This document shows, one piece after another, positions 26,024 to 35,336 of a stretch of DNA of 64,000 nt. The notes below the pieces were generated by a model. That model worked only from the letters and a program-made list of their open reading frames with translations, was not told the DNA's origin and ran no database searches. This stretch comes from JBBTCX01 sp964494205. GTDB taxonomy: Bacteria > Planctomycetota > Phycisphaerae > UBA1845. The stretch covers positions 355,914 to 419,913 of the forward strand of contig CAZBRD010000003.1 of the NCBI GenBank assembly GCA_964494205.1, given 5' to 3'. Each line of letters starts with the position of its first letter. The first letter of the stretch is position 1. The translations under genes were made by a program, and so were the position numbers.

Positions 26024-26162
26024 TTCCGGGAAAAACCGGCAAGTTTTCATTTGGAGAAACAGTGCCTTGGTGCCGCGCCCCCACAAGGGGCGTCGGCCAG
26101 GGCACGTTCTCCATGCCCCTTGCCGGGGGTTCCCGGAGCGTCCTTGGTTCGACGCTCTTTTT
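26024..26162 (+). ncRNA. Candidate rod-shaped structured RNA with terminator
   Basis: Nested perfect helices are seen: 26025-26032 with 26130-26137, 26036-26043 with 26119-26126, 26053-26058 with 26107-26112, 26062-26070 with 26097-26105 (one G-T), and 26076-26081 with 26087-26092. They are separated by small internal loops. A separate 7-bp hairpin (26136-26142 with 26151-26157) followed by five T residues ends the structure. It lies directly before the gene at 26178, so it is either a stand-alone RNA or a leader whose terminator controls that gene. No known class was recognised. Confidence 0.55.
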
Positions 26163-26177
26163 GTTGGGAACCCTTCG

Positions 26178-26993
26178 ATGCAAATCTACTGTCCAAACTG
26201 CGAAACTCCTTGCGGTGAGACAGCTATGGTCTGTCGTCGCTGCGGGCATATGCTTGTGGGGGACGTAGTTCACAGTCGACAAGATCTTACTTCATTCAAA
26301 AATAGAAATCGAAAGACGTGGCTGCCGTGGTCCCTAGCAATTTGCGTCTTAACTCTCATTGCTGCCGTTGTTCTTGTGCGCATCACAACAAAACCTGTCG
26401 CACCACTTGGCAAACCAACGACATCCCAGATCCATCAGCTAACGCAACCAGTCCACCCGTCTACCAAAACTCAAACACTCAGCGAATCTATGAAGAGCGC
26501 TGCGTCCCGGTTGAATCTTGAAGTGCCTGAACTACTGAAGTTCAAACAGGCCGCAGAAGCATACAAAGAGGTTCTTTCTCGCGGACAGCCAATCATTGCA
26601 TCGTGTTCGAGGCTGCGCATAGTGACGATCCAATTTGCGAAACTCCTACCGGAAAATCAACGCAATGAGTGGCTTCGCGAATGCAAGGATCAAATGGCGA
26701 AGCGCGAGGGCTTTAGCACCAATCGTGCCGAACTACGGAGTGCTGGTTGGTCAAACGTGTGGTATTGCGGGACAGATGATTACGAGAGCGTTCTTGAGGG
26801 TGTGTACAATCTCGCAACCGACCAAGTGTTGAAGGCGGAAGCCTTGGATCGCTGGAACAGAATAGCGATGGGACGATACAACAGTCGAACGCGCCAATAC
26901 GACGAGTATTCAAAACGAGAAGCGCGTGGGGAGCGGGTCATTCCCGGGGAGATGCCTGAAGTTCCCATGATTCCATTATGGAGAACCGATTAG
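26178..26993 (+). CDS. Zinc-ribbon membrane protein, 271 aa
   Basis: The chosen ATG at 26178 gives an N-terminal zinc ribbon CPNC-x10-CRRC (MQIYCPNCETPCGETAMVCR), then a single membrane helix (LPWSLAICVLTLIAAVVLV), then a soluble alpha-helical domain. Such zinc-ribbon plus one-helix proteins are frequent in planctomycetes. The ATG sits about 20 bases past the terminator of the structured RNA. The next gene encodes a second protein with the same ribbon, suggesting duplication. Function unknown. Confidence 0.7.
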   Translation: MQIYCPNCETPCGETAMVCRRCGHMLVGDVVHSRQDLTSFKNRNRKTWLPWSLAICVLTLIAAVVLVRITTKPVAPLGKPTTSQIHQLTQPVHPSTKTQTLSESMKSAASRLNLEVPELLKFKQAAEAYKEVLSRGQPIIASCSRLRIVTIQFAKLLPENQRNEWLRECKDQMAKREGFSTNRAELRSAGWSNVWYCGTDDYESVLEGVYNLATDQVLKAEALDRWNRIAMGRYNSRTRQYDEYSKREARGERVIPGEMPEVPMIPLWRTD

Positions 26994-26997
26994 AGCG

Positions 26998-27441
26998 ATG
27001 AACACAATTTACTGTCCAATCTGCGAACATCCCTGCAAGGAAACAGCTAAGACTTGCGGATCGTGCGGGCATGTGCTGGCGGCTGAGCCTGAGCCGGAAC
27101 CACCGCCGACGCCGATCGAGCCGTTATTCGGGGCAACCAGGTACGGAGCGCGCACATTTGGCGGGTTGTCACATGGTGAATCAGGTCAAATCCTGCGGGA
27201 ATTTCTCGCGCTCGGTTTACGTATTGTTGGATGGATCGCCATTGCATTTAGTGTTTTCTATTTGTCGCAGTCAGGTAGCAACACTGCTGCTCAAGGTGGC
27301 GCGATCGCCGTTTGCGCTATGGGCTTTATCTGCATCGCGATCGCCGACATTTGGCTCGCGTGCGTGGCTTCTGCATACTCGCTCCATCGCATAGCGGAAC
27401 GGATGCGAAACGACCTCGTCGAGCGCGACGAAGTTAAGTAG
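26998..27441 (+). CDS. Zinc-ribbon membrane protein, 147 aa
   Basis: It starts 5 bases after the preceding stop. The N-terminus IYCPICEHPCKETAKTCGSCGH is the same type of zinc ribbon as in its neighbour. A proline/glutamate-rich linker follows, then two membrane helices (IVGWIAIAFSVFYLSQ and AIAVCAMGFICIAIADIWL). It is probably a paralogue and partner of the 271-residue protein. Confidence 0.7.
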   Translation: MNTIYCPICEHPCKETAKTCGSCGHVLAAEPEPEPPPTPIEPLFGATRYGARTFGGLSHGESGQILREFLALGLRIVGWIAIAFSVFYLSQSGSNTAAQGGAIAVCAMGFICIAIADIWLACVASAYSLHRIAERMRNDLVERDEVK

Positions 27442-27502
27442 AATTGAAACGGGATGGCAGAGTAATTACCCGCCAAGCGGATTGGGTCGAGCCGTTGGTT
27501 TG

Positions 27503-27548
27503 CACCTACTTTCCGACGGCTCGCCCGGACCGTCCCGAAAAGTAGGTG
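27503..27548 (+). promoter_or_regulatory. Leader hairpin covering a start codon
   Basis: CACCTACTTT (27503-27512) and AAAGTAGGTG (27539-27548) are exact complements. The right arm includes the AGG and GTG of the next gene's start, and an inner stem GACGG/CCGTC stabilises it. It could hide the ribosome site. Confidence 0.45.
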
Positions 27549-28643
27549 GATGTGAATCGACTCCCATTTCGACCCACATTGCGCCAACTAGATAAGCTAG
27601 TTGAGAGACTCAATTACCTTGCTCACGCACTTGAAAACGCAGGACCAATCCCGCAAGTCGTTCGGCAGGTCAATGGCAAGCCTCTACTTGCAACGCAGAT
27701 TCAGGACGCAACGGGAGTTCCAATGTCGGCAAATGACCTAGCGAAGTCGTTTGTTCGATTACTCACGTTTGCGACGGTGCGAGGTTGGGCGAAGCCCGAA
27801 CGCATGGTTGGCTGGTTCGGCGAGATTCACGCTGATTGCGAAAAGGTGGCAAACGCGAGGCGTAGTCGAACGCGCGCTACTGTCGCCAAACGCATTCGTA
27901 AGGTACTTGAAAGCGTCGAAGCGGAAATCGCAAATGCTCGACCTGTAATTAGAACGGTAATTCGCAAACAGGCGGCCACTCTTCATTGCGAGATTCAGAT
28001 TCGTGGTAAGCAAGCCGACGGAACATTCCAGCTATTGCAGGGCGATTGGAATAGGTTTATCCGAGACGTCGAATGCCTCATGCTGAATTGCAAAGATGCA
28101 TCACTTATGGATAAGTGGGATAGCAACACTCATGACGGAATAACAAACGTGTTCCGTGCTTTTGCTATCGACTCCAATGAGTGGTACCTGGAAGCGACAA
28201 AGCGAGAGTGGATCGAGATGTCGTACCGTGCTGACACTCCTTCGGTGGAAAAGGCTATTGCACCTCTTCACCCTCAATTCCTTATCGAATGTGGATTCTC
28301 GGCAGTAATGGGACCCCGCGAAGGCGAGCCGTTATTGCGGTTACTCAAGGGATTGGATTTGATAGCTAGAGAACCATCGGCTGAAGAAACGAAAGGGAAA
28401 GACGATTCACCGAAAAAGTCCGCGTCAGCGTCCAATGCGGCGGAGAACAAGGCGGCAATCCGCGACGCACTACTTAAAGCCATCAATGAGTTACCAGAAG
28501 GCAAGAACACCAAGTCGGAAACTATCATTCGGAAAGCGCGAGTCAATCGAAACCTTGGACTCGAAGTGCTTCACGAACTACAGGACAAAGGACTCTATCA
28601 ATTCGCAAAGGCCACACCGGCGCGCTATCGAAAAAGTACCTGA
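27546..28643 (+). CDS. Hypothetical protein, 365 aa
   Basis: No family is recognised. The protein starts at GTG 27546. It has a helical N-terminal region, then a basic region (RRSRTRATVAKRIRKVLESV), a central domain with FQLLQGDWNRFIRDVECLML, a charged Lys/Ser linker (residues about 285-300) and a C-terminal winged-helix-like part (LLKAINELPEGKNTKSETII). The last part suggests DNA binding, and its position before the replication genes suggests a control role. Confidence 0.55.
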   Translation: MDVNRLPFRPTLRQLDKLVERLNYLAHALENAGPIPQVVRQVNGKPLLATQIQDATGVPMSANDLAKSFVRLLTFATVRGWAKPERMVGWFGEIHADCEKVANARRSRTRATVAKRIRKVLESVEAEIANARPVIRTVIRKQAATLHCEIQIRGKQADGTFQLLQGDWNRFIRDVECLMLNCKDASLMDKWDSNTHDGITNVFRAFAIDSNEWYLEATKREWIEMSYRADTPSVEKAIAPLHPQFLIECGFSAVMGPREGEPLLRLLKGLDLIAREPSAEETKGKDDSPKKSASASNAAENKAAIRDALLKAINELPEGKNTKSETIIRKARVNRNLGLEVLHELQDKGLYQFAKATPARYRKST

Positions 28644-28749
28644 GTACCAAGGTACCGGATACCGAAATACGTTCGACCTCTAATCGTTTGCTATCGAAAA
28701 TGTCTGTTGAAGTCGCGTGAATAGTGCGCGACGCACAGGAGCAAACGAC

Positions 28750-28965
28750 GTGAGTAATACCCTATCGAACGGGCGCAACTGGTTGACGCTGGGACAACTC
28801 GCTCAACGAGTCGGCAAGACAATTCATCAAGTTAAGTACGCAGTGGATCAGTACCACATCGAACCGTGCATGCGGATCGGGATCACAAGGGTGTGGTCGG
28901 AGGACTCAATCGCGCTTGTGAAATCCGCACTTGCACGAATTGCGGCCAATCGGCGAGGAGGGTGA
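28750..28965 (+). CDS. Small HTH protein, 71 aa
   Basis: GTG at 28750 follows CAGGAGCAAACGAC, a strong ribosome site. The product has NWLTLGQLAQRVGKTIHQVK, a MerR/excisionase-like helix-turn-helix, followed by a wing (MRIGITRVWSEDSI). It is probably a transcriptional regulator or excisionase. It is 2 bases upstream of the next gene. Confidence 0.65.
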   Translation: MSNTLSNGRNWLTLGQLAQRVGKTIHQVKYAVDQYHIEPCMRIGITRVWSEDSIALVKSALARIAANRRGG

Positions 28966-28967
28966 AA

Positions 28968-29354
28968 GTGACTACGCCTCTCGGAACGTCGTCCTTCAAA
29001 GCTAACGGCGAAGATTCGCTCATTACGCTAACCGACGTCGCCAAGCTCACACCCGGAAGACCTTCCGCGAACTGTGTTTGGCGGTGGTGCCGAAAAGGAC
29101 TGAAGTCTCGAAATGGTGAACGCATTCGACTTCAACACGTACGTTTCGGTGGTCAGATCTATACAACGGCAGCCTGGTTGAATGAGTTCGGCTGTAAGCT
29201 CGCGGACGCGGATACGAGACACTTTAAATCATGTGAGGCAACGATGTCTATCGGAGCCCGACGGGAAAAGTGTCGTGCGCGCTCAACTTCTCAAATTGAA
29301 CAACGGAAACGCTTCGAAGAAGCCGAGCGAGCACTTGAAGAAGCGGGGATTTAA
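28968..29354 (+). CDS. DUF1580-like DNA-binding protein, 128 aa
   Basis: GTG at 28968 follows GAGGAGGGTGAAA. Residues about 17-60 read LITLTDVAKLTPGRPSANCV, with WRWCRKGL and IRLQHVRFGGQIYTTAAWL. This closely follows the DUF1580 pattern, a wHTH family that is expanded in planctomycetes. A charged C-terminal helix follows. It is likely a phage regulator or excisionase and is useful as a taxonomic hint. Confidence 0.7.
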   Translation: MTTPLGTSSFKANGEDSLITLTDVAKLTPGRPSANCVWRWCRKGLKSRNGERIRLQHVRFGGQIYTTAAWLNEFGCKLADADTRHFKSCEATMSIGARREKCRARSTSQIEQRKRFEEAERALEEAGI

Positions 29355-29558
29355 CAAACGCTTCGAATCGGGGAACGCACCGACGTTGGCAACTCGGTCA
29401 TTCAAATGTTCACCGCGATTCTGACCCGCTAATTCGGTGAGGATGCATCCGAGATACGTCGCTCCGCTGCACCCACCATTGCAAGAAAGTATGAGGCATG
29501 TGCCTTTGAATCGCCAAATTAACGATCCCAGTTTGTGTTTTCACCTGAGGAGCAATCG

Positions 29559-30392
29559 ATGGTTGCATTGTTGAATCAGATTCAGCGAGGCGTGCAGGGG
29601 TCACCGCGTCGAGTAACCGTCTACGGCACGCACGGCATTGGGAAGAGCACGTTTGGTGCCATATCAGACAGACCGGTCTTTATCCAAACAGAAGACGGCC
29701 TTGGAGGAATCAACTGCGAGTACTTCCCGCTCGCCTCTCACTACAGCCACGTCATGAATGCGCTGGCCGCTCTCTACAGCGAGCAGCATGAGTACAAAAC
29801 AATCGTCGTCGACAGTCTCGACTGGCTGGAGCGGCTGATATGGACCAAGGTCTGCGAAGACCGCGGCGTGGACTCGATCGAAGACATCGGTTACGCGAAA
29901 GGCTACACGTTCGCCGTATCTCATTGGCGCGCGTTCCTCGCTGGCCTGGATGCGCTGCGCAATGAGCGCGGCATGTCGATCATCCTGATCGCGCATGCGC
30001 AAATCGAGAAGTTCTCGAATCCCGAAACGGATACCTACGACCGTTATTCCCCGCGCCTGCACAAGCAGGCCTCGGCGTTGGTCCAAGAATGGTGCGACGA
30101 AGTACTGTTCGCTACATACGCGGTGCATACGAAATCCACCGACGAGGGTTTCGGCCGCAAGCGCATCCAAGGCCTTGGCACTGGTGCGCGCATCCTCCGA
30201 ACTACCGAGCGGCCCTCGCACGTCGCAAAGAATCGCCTCGGACTTCCTGATGTACTGCCGCTCGATTGGCGGGTGTACAACGCCTTCGCGCGAGGTGACA
30301 AGCAACTGGCACTCAATCTCATCCGTGAACATTGGCCCGAGTACGGGAAATCAGAGGAACTAGAACAAACTACCAATGTGAAAGGAGTCTAA
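29559..30392 (+). CDS. Phage AAA-type nucleotide-binding protein
   Basis: The start at 29559 has TGAGGAG just upstream. The 277-residue product has Walker A GTHGIGKST at about 22-30 and Walker B-like TIVVDSLDWL, then GMSIILIAHAQIEKF. This is the RecA-like AAA_24 fold found in many phage replication or recombination modules, next to DUF669. It probably helps load recombination or replication proteins on single-stranded DNA. A DUF669 protein follows 5 bases later. Confidence 0.85.
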   Translation: MVALLNQIQRGVQGSPRRVTVYGTHGIGKSTFGAISDRPVFIQTEDGLGGINCEYFPLASHYSHVMNALAALYSEQHEYKTIVVDSLDWLERLIWTKVCEDRGVDSIEDIGYAKGYTFAVSHWRAFLAGLDALRNERGMSIILIAHAQIEKFSNPETDTYDRYSPRLHKQASALVQEWCDEVLFATYAVHTKSTDEGFGRKRIQGLGTGARILRTTERPSHVAKNRLGLPDVLPLDWRVYNAFARGDKQLALNLIREHWPEYGKSEELEQTTNVKGV

Positions 30393-30396
30393 TCCA

Positions 30397-30846
30397 ATGT
30401 CGAATCTTGCCGGTTTTAACGCATCTGAAATCGATCCATCGTTTGGTTTTGAACCGATCCCCGCGGGCAAATACCTCGCCGCCATCACAGACAGTGAAGA
30501 GAAGCCCACTAAGAAGGGAAACGGATCGTACCTGGAATTGACGTTCCAGGTGCTTGAGGGGGCATACAAGGGACGCCTAGTTTGGTCACGACTAAATCTC
30601 GACAATCCCAACGCAGAGTCAGTCAAAATGGCCCGTGGTGAGCTGTCAGCCATCTGCCATGCCGTGGGAGTGATGGCTCCAAGAGACAGCGTCGAACTGC
30701 ACAATATTCCGCTGATTATTACGGTCGGCGTAAAGAAGCGCAATGATTCGGGCGATCTGACAAACGTTATCAAGGAGTACGCAAAGAAAGATGCTTCTGG
30801 ATTAACCATCACTTCGCCCAGCGCCAAACCGCCCTGGCAGAAATAA
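30397..30846 (+). CDS. DUF669 single-strand-binding-like protein
   Basis: The 149-residue protein shows the DUF669 signature FEPIPAGKYLAAITDSEEKP and YLELTFQVLEGAYKGRLVW, typical of a phage OB-fold protein partnered with an AAA_24 ATPase. It lies between the ATPase and the helicase genes, and these form one operon. It likely binds single-stranded DNA during replication. Confidence 0.85.
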   Translation: MSNLAGFNASEIDPSFGFEPIPAGKYLAAITDSEEKPTKKGNGSYLELTFQVLEGAYKGRLVWSRLNLDNPNAESVKMARGELSAICHAVGVMAPRDSVELHNIPLIITVGVKKRNDSGDLTNVIKEYAKKDASGLTITSPSAKPPWQK

Positions 30847-30848
30847 CA

Positions 30849-32522
30849 ATGGATTTACGCTCCTATCAGCGCCAGGCCGTGGATGCGGTCTATCAGCACC
30901 TGCGCGAGCGCGACGACAACCCGTGCGTGGTGATTCCCACCGGCGGCGGAAAGACGCCGGTCATCGCAAGTATCTGCCGTGACGCGGTGCAGCAGTGGGG
31001 CGGTCGTGTGCTGATTCTGGCCCACGTGAAAGAATTGCTCGAACAGTCGGCCGAGAAATTGCGCATCATTGCGCCAGACTTACCGGTGGGCATCTACTCC
31101 GCCGGACTGAAGCGTCGCGATCTCGGCTATGCGGTAACGATCGCCGGGATTCAGAGCGTCTTTGAGCGCGCCTGCGACGTCGGGCCCGCTGACCTGATCA
31201 TCATTGATGAGGCGCATTTGATTCCGCCCGACGGCGAGGGGATGTACCAGACGTTTCTGGCCGAGGCGCGGGTGGTTAATCCCCATGTCCGCGTCATCGG
31301 GCTAACCGCCACGCCGTTTCGACTGAGGTCGGGCACTATCTGCGCGCCGGAGAACATCCTCAACTCCATCTGTTACGAAATAGGTGTGCGCGAATTAATC
31401 GTGCAAGGCTATCTCAGTCCATTGCGCACGAAAGCCGGGACGCTTAAGCCGGACACTAAACAACTGCATGTGCGTGGTGGCGAATTTATCGCGGGCGAGG
31501 TCGAGTCGCTGATGGACGACGACAACCTCGTCCTGTCGGCTTGCCGCGAAATCATTGAGCTAACCAAGGAGCGCAGGAGCGCACTTATCTTTGCCTCGGG
31601 TGTTCAGCACGGGCAACACATTTGCCGAGTCATGGAGGAACGGCACAAGCAAGAGTGCGGCTTCGTATGCGGTGAAACGCTGCCTTTCGAACGTGACGAA
31701 CTCATCCAGCGCTTTCGCGCTGGCGCGCTCAAATACCTGTGCAACGTCAACGTGCTGACCACCGGCTTCGACGCTCCCAACATCGATTGCGTGGGGCTGG
31801 TGCGCCCGACGCTCTCGCCGGGTCTCTATTACCAGATGGTCGGACGTGGCTTTCGGCTACATCCTGGCAAAAGCGACTGCCTCGTGCTCGACTTCGGCGG
31901 CAACGTCTTGCGTCACGGACCCGTTGACCTGCTGAAAATTGGTGAAGCGACTAGTGGTGGGGGAGAGGGACCCGCGAAAGAATGCCCTCAATGCCATGCA
32001 TTGATCGCGACCGCGTATTCACGATGCCCTGAATGCGGTCACACGTTTCCGCCGCGTCAGAATCGACAACACGACGCGACCGCCAGCCACGAAGGCATTT
32101 TGTCCGACCAGGTCACGCGCACTGAATACGACGTGCAGGAAGTCTCTTACCGCGTGCATCACAAGAAGAAAGCGGCCCCTGGTACGCCGCCGACCATGCG
32201 CGTGGAGTACCGCATCGGGTTCAATGAATTCGTCAGCGAATGGGTTTGTTTCGAACACGACGGCTTCGCACGGAATAAATCGATTCTGTGGTGGAAAAAG
32301 CGCTCCCACGAGGCAGTGCCCGACACGGTCGAGGAAGCCGTGGATCTCGCCTGCGCCGGGGCGTTGGCTCCAACGTTGACAATTACCATCGAACGCAAGG
32401 CGGGCGAGGCGTTTGATCGCGTGGTGGACTGTCGGTTGGGTGACTTACCGCCGCGTTTGGAATCGGAAGAGGCATTGCCTAACGAAATCGTGGAGTACGA
32501 CCTCGATGAGGTGCCATTCTGA
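30849..32522 (+). CDS. DEAD/DEAH-box helicase with C-terminal zinc ribbon
   Basis: The 557-residue superfamily 2 helicase has Walker A IPTGGGKTP (about 29-37) and DEAH in LIIIDEAHLIPPD, and motif III is GLTATPFRL. The C-terminal RecA domain has motif VI MVGRGFRLHPGK. A four-Cys zinc ribbon (CPQCHALIATAYSRCPECGH) follows. It is typical of phage replication loci. It starts 2 bases after DUF669 and its stop overlaps the start of the primase gene. Confidence 0.92.
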   Translation: MDLRSYQRQAVDAVYQHLRERDDNPCVVIPTGGGKTPVIASICRDAVQQWGGRVLILAHVKELLEQSAEKLRIIAPDLPVGIYSAGLKRRDLGYAVTIAGIQSVFERACDVGPADLIIIDEAHLIPPDGEGMYQTFLAEARVVNPHVRVIGLTATPFRLRSGTICAPENILNSICYEIGVRELIVQGYLSPLRTKAGTLKPDTKQLHVRGGEFIAGEVESLMDDDNLVLSACREIIELTKERRSALIFASGVQHGQHICRVMEERHKQECGFVCGETLPFERDELIQRFRAGALKYLCNVNVLTTGFDAPNIDCVGLVRPTLSPGLYYQMVGRGFRLHPGKSDCLVLDFGGNVLRHGPVDLLKIGEATSGGGEGPAKECPQCHALIATAYSRCPECGHTFPPRQNRQHDATASHEGILSDQVTRTEYDVQEVSYRVHHKKKAAPGTPPTMRVEYRIGFNEFVSEWVCFEHDGFARNKSILWWKKRSHEAVPDTVEEAVDLACAGALAPTLTITIERKAGEAFDRVVDCRLGDLPPRLESEEALPNEIVEYDLDEVPF

Positions 32523-34924
32523 TGGATGCTCCCGCTGTTGTCATTCGCCGCTACCTGGAATTGCTCGTTGAGCCGGGCGACGTATTCGAAGTGCGCGCGC
32601 CGAAGTGCCGCGATGGGAGGTATGACCACACATGTTCTGGTTATTTCGATTATGCATCGCTTGACCAAGCAGTGAATGAAATCGTCAAACTCGACTCAAC
32701 GGGTAACGCCCCCGGCATATACGTCACGCTGAATCCCGTCAAATCCGAGTTGCTGGCCCGCGCAGCGAACCGCCTCAAACAACGGGCCAACGAAACCACC
32801 GGCGACAAAGACATCGTCAAGCGTCGCTGGATGCTCATCGACGTCGACCCCAAAAGACCTTCGGGCGTCAGCGCCACAGACGCTGAATTGACTAGAGCCA
32901 TTGCGCGTGGTCGGGAAGTGGAAGCATTCCTGGCAGCCAACGGCTGGCCTGCGCCAGTGCTGTCGCAATCCGGCAATGGTTGTCACCTGCTGTACTACAT
33001 CGACCTGCCCAGCGAGGACGACGGTCTGGTGAAGGCGGTCCTCCACGCACTGTCGGAGCACTTCGACGACGAGACCGTGAGCATCGACCGCGCCGTGCAT
33101 AACGCCTCGCGCATCGTCAAGATCATCGGCACCATGTCACGCAAGGGGGATGACTTGCGTGGTGTAGCCGGTGTCGAAGACAGGCCGCACCGTCGATCCG
33201 AGTTTATCGAAGTGCCGGAAGAGATTGTCGTCGTTCCAATCGAACTGTTGCAGTCACTCGCGGCAACGTCCTCGAACCAGGTTAGTATTCGGAATTCGAA
33301 AGCCGCGCCTGACTTCAATAACAATGGCCGTCACTTCGAACACACCCCATCCGGTGTCCGCCGGTGGCTGGAAGAACACCGCGTAACTGTGAAATCCGAG
33401 CGGCGCAACGGCAACAAGACGCTGCTGTGTCTGGAGCGGTGCCCGATCAATCCCGAGATCGAATCGACCGGCGACTCGGACATCGCTGTGCTGGTGGGGG
33501 ATGATGGACTCCTGGCTTATTGCAACAAGCACAGCCGTGGAGAGTCATCTACCTGGCATGATTTGAAGCGCGCTGTTGATCCTGCGTGTGAGCAGCCTCT
33601 TCATGCGCATGGCGACGTCGACCTGTCAGGCTTCCGGTTTGGCGTGCAGGCGGTTGCCACGGAATCTGTTCGAGAACCTGCCCTCGTTGATCCAGGTCCT
33701 CTGCCCGAAGAGCTTCTTCGCATACCCGGCTTCGTCGGCGAAGTGATGGACTTCTGCCTCGAAACAGCGCCGTACCCCAACCCGGTCATGGCCTTCGGTG
33801 GGGCGCTAGCTCTGCAGGGTTTCTTGGCGGGCCGCAAGGTGCGGGATTCCGGCGACAACCGCACCAATATTTATGTTCTCGGCCTCGCCCATTCATCTGC
33901 AGGGAAGGACTGGCCGCGAAAGGTTAACACCCGCATCGTTCATGAAGTCGGTCTGTTAGATTGCCTGGGTGACCGCTTCGCTTCCGGCGAAGGGATTCAG
34001 GATGCTTTGGCGGTGACGCCGTGCATGCTGTTCCAGACCGACGAAATTGACGGCATGCTGCAGGCGATCAACAAGGCGAAAGATGCGCGTTACGAAGGCA
34101 TGATGGGCACGCTGCTCACCATGTACTCGTCATCGAGCAGCGTGTTTCCCATGCGACGCAAAGCGGGGAAACCTTCAACCGGTGTTATTGATCAACCGCA
34201 CCTGGTCCTCTTTGGCACGGCGATACCAAACCACTATTACGAGGCGCTCTCGGAACGCATGCTAACGAACGGATTCTTTGCGCGCATGGTGATTCTCGAA
34301 TCAGGACCGCGTGGCAAGGGTCAGGAGCCGCGGGTACGAGACCTTCCTCCTCGTGTCCTCGAAGCAGCGCGGTGGTGGGTTGATTATCGTCCGGCGCGCG
34401 GGAACCTGCAGGATTGTCACCCGGTCTCGGCCGTCGTGGAAATCACCGACGAAGCGTCGGCCATACTCGTCGAGGCTCGGGTTGAGGCGGAGGTTGAGTA
34501 CGCCAGGGCCGAAGCCGCGGGTGACTCGGTGGGTACGACTGTCTGGGGCCGGGTCAGTGAACAAATACGCAAGCTTGCGCTAATCTGTGCCATCAGTGAA
34601 AACCATCTTGCACCGCGTATCGGCATAGAGGCTGCACGCTGGGCGTCTGCGTTTGTGCGACACCAGACTCGCCGGATGCTGTTCATGGCCGCCAGCCATG
34701 TCGCTGAGAACCCATTTCATGCCGAGTGTCTTCGCCTCCTCAAGAAACTACGAGAAGCCCCCGGACGGGAGATGATGCACAGCATTTTGCTCAAACGGAT
34801 GAAGACTGACGCCAAGAGTCTTCGTGAACTTATCGAAACCCTGACGCAACGTGGTGACATAGCCGTTGATGCCGTAGCCACCGAGGGTCGAACGAAGATG
34901 GTGTACCGTCTATTGGGTGAATGA
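32522..34924 (+). CDS. Primase-polymerase (AEP) fused to DUF3987-like helicase
   Basis: The N-terminal part carries the three archaeo-eukaryotic primase motifs: MLIDVDP with Asp107 and Asp109, SGNGCHLLY with His155, and NASRIVKIIGTMSRKGD. The C-terminal part has a Walker A-like HSSAGKD and later TDEIDGML, the pattern of DUF3987/YfjI-type helicases. The 800-residue fusion would make primers and unwind DNA during element replication. It overlaps the helicase stop by one base. Confidence 0.85.
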   Translation: MDAPAVVIRRYLELLVEPGDVFEVRAPKCRDGRYDHTCSGYFDYASLDQAVNEIVKLDSTGNAPGIYVTLNPVKSELLARAANRLKQRANETTGDKDIVKRRWMLIDVDPKRPSGVSATDAELTRAIARGREVEAFLAANGWPAPVLSQSGNGCHLLYYIDLPSEDDGLVKAVLHALSEHFDDETVSIDRAVHNASRIVKIIGTMSRKGDDLRGVAGVEDRPHRRSEFIEVPEEIVVVPIELLQSLAATSSNQVSIRNSKAAPDFNNNGRHFEHTPSGVRRWLEEHRVTVKSERRNGNKTLLCLERCPINPEIESTGDSDIAVLVGDDGLLAYCNKHSRGESSTWHDLKRAVDPACEQPLHAHGDVDLSGFRFGVQAVATESVREPALVDPGPLPEELLRIPGFVGEVMDFCLETAPYPNPVMAFGGALALQGFLAGRKVRDSGDNRTNIYVLGLAHSSAGKDWPRKVNTRIVHEVGLLDCLGDRFASGEGIQDALAVTPCMLFQTDEIDGMLQAINKAKDARYEGMMGTLLTMYSSSSSVFPMRRKAGKPSTGVIDQPHLVLFGTAIPNHYYEALSERMLTNGFFARMVILESGPRGKGQEPRVRDLPPRVLEAARWWVDYRPARGNLQDCHPVSAVVEITDEASAILVEARVEAEVEYARAEAAGDSVGTTVWGRVSEQIRKLALICAISENHLAPRIGIEAARWASAFVRHQTRRMLFMAASHVAENPFHAECLRLLKKLREAPGREMMHSILLKRMKTDAKSLRELIETLTQRGDIAVDAVATEGRTKMVYRLLGE

Positions 34925-34954
34925 TGGTGAAGAAAGAGAGAAGGAAGTCAGAAT

Positions 34955-35064
34955 GAAAAATACTAATAATATAATATATATATTCATTATTTCTCTCTTT
35001 CACCCACTACCCGCCCGCGCGTGTGTGCATGCGCACGCGCGTACGCGAGGGGGAGGGGTGAAAG
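34955..35064. other. Candidate replication origin: AT-rich tract plus cruciform
   Basis: An almost pure A/T tract (34955-34992) is followed at once by a nested inverted repeat: an outer 9-bp pair (34997-35005 with 35056-35064) and an inner 8-bp pair (35016-35023 with 35034-35041). The centre is an alternating purine-pyrimidine run of GC, AC and GT steps. This follows the replication genes directly, a common place for a phage origin. It is inference. Confidence 0.4.
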
Positions 35065-35299
35065 TGGGAAGTAAGTTTCATTTCGATTCCGAATCGAGTC
35101 ACGCAAACGAACCGCGCACGGTGTGGTCACTGCATCGCGCCTCAGAAAAAGCGTTCTTTGGCAATCGGTGCGAATGAATACGGCGGGTGCGTCTTTCGGT
35201 ACCACTTCGTCCGTGCGTCGTAACGTGGTGCCTCTCTGCGTGTTTGGTGGCCAACGGGCGCGGCGTGGAGGTATCCAAGCACGTCAATGTTCAAATAGC

Positions 35300-35336
35300 T
35301 TCCAGCGGCTGGAATGGTTCGTTCCAATTTATGGAA
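35300..35336. promoter_or_regulatory. Pair of 15-bp operator-like dyads
   Basis: TTCCA-GCGGC-TGGAA (35300-35314) and TTCCA-ATTTA-TGGAA (35322-35336) have identical half-sites, and their centres are 22 bp apart, about two helix turns. They lie about 50 bases before the methyltransferase start. Confidence 0.6.

Noticed and set aside
26024..26162. 6S RNA or SRP RNA
   Set aside because: The rod shape is similar, but I could not find the conserved motifs of either class, so no class name was assigned.
25917..26282. 121-codon minus-strand frame opposite the structured RNA
   Set aside because: It covers the structured region, has no ribosome site, and no protein pattern.
34917..35177. 86-codon frame after the primase gene
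   Set aside because: It runs through an AT-rich tract and a palindrome with low-complexity residues; likely non-coding.
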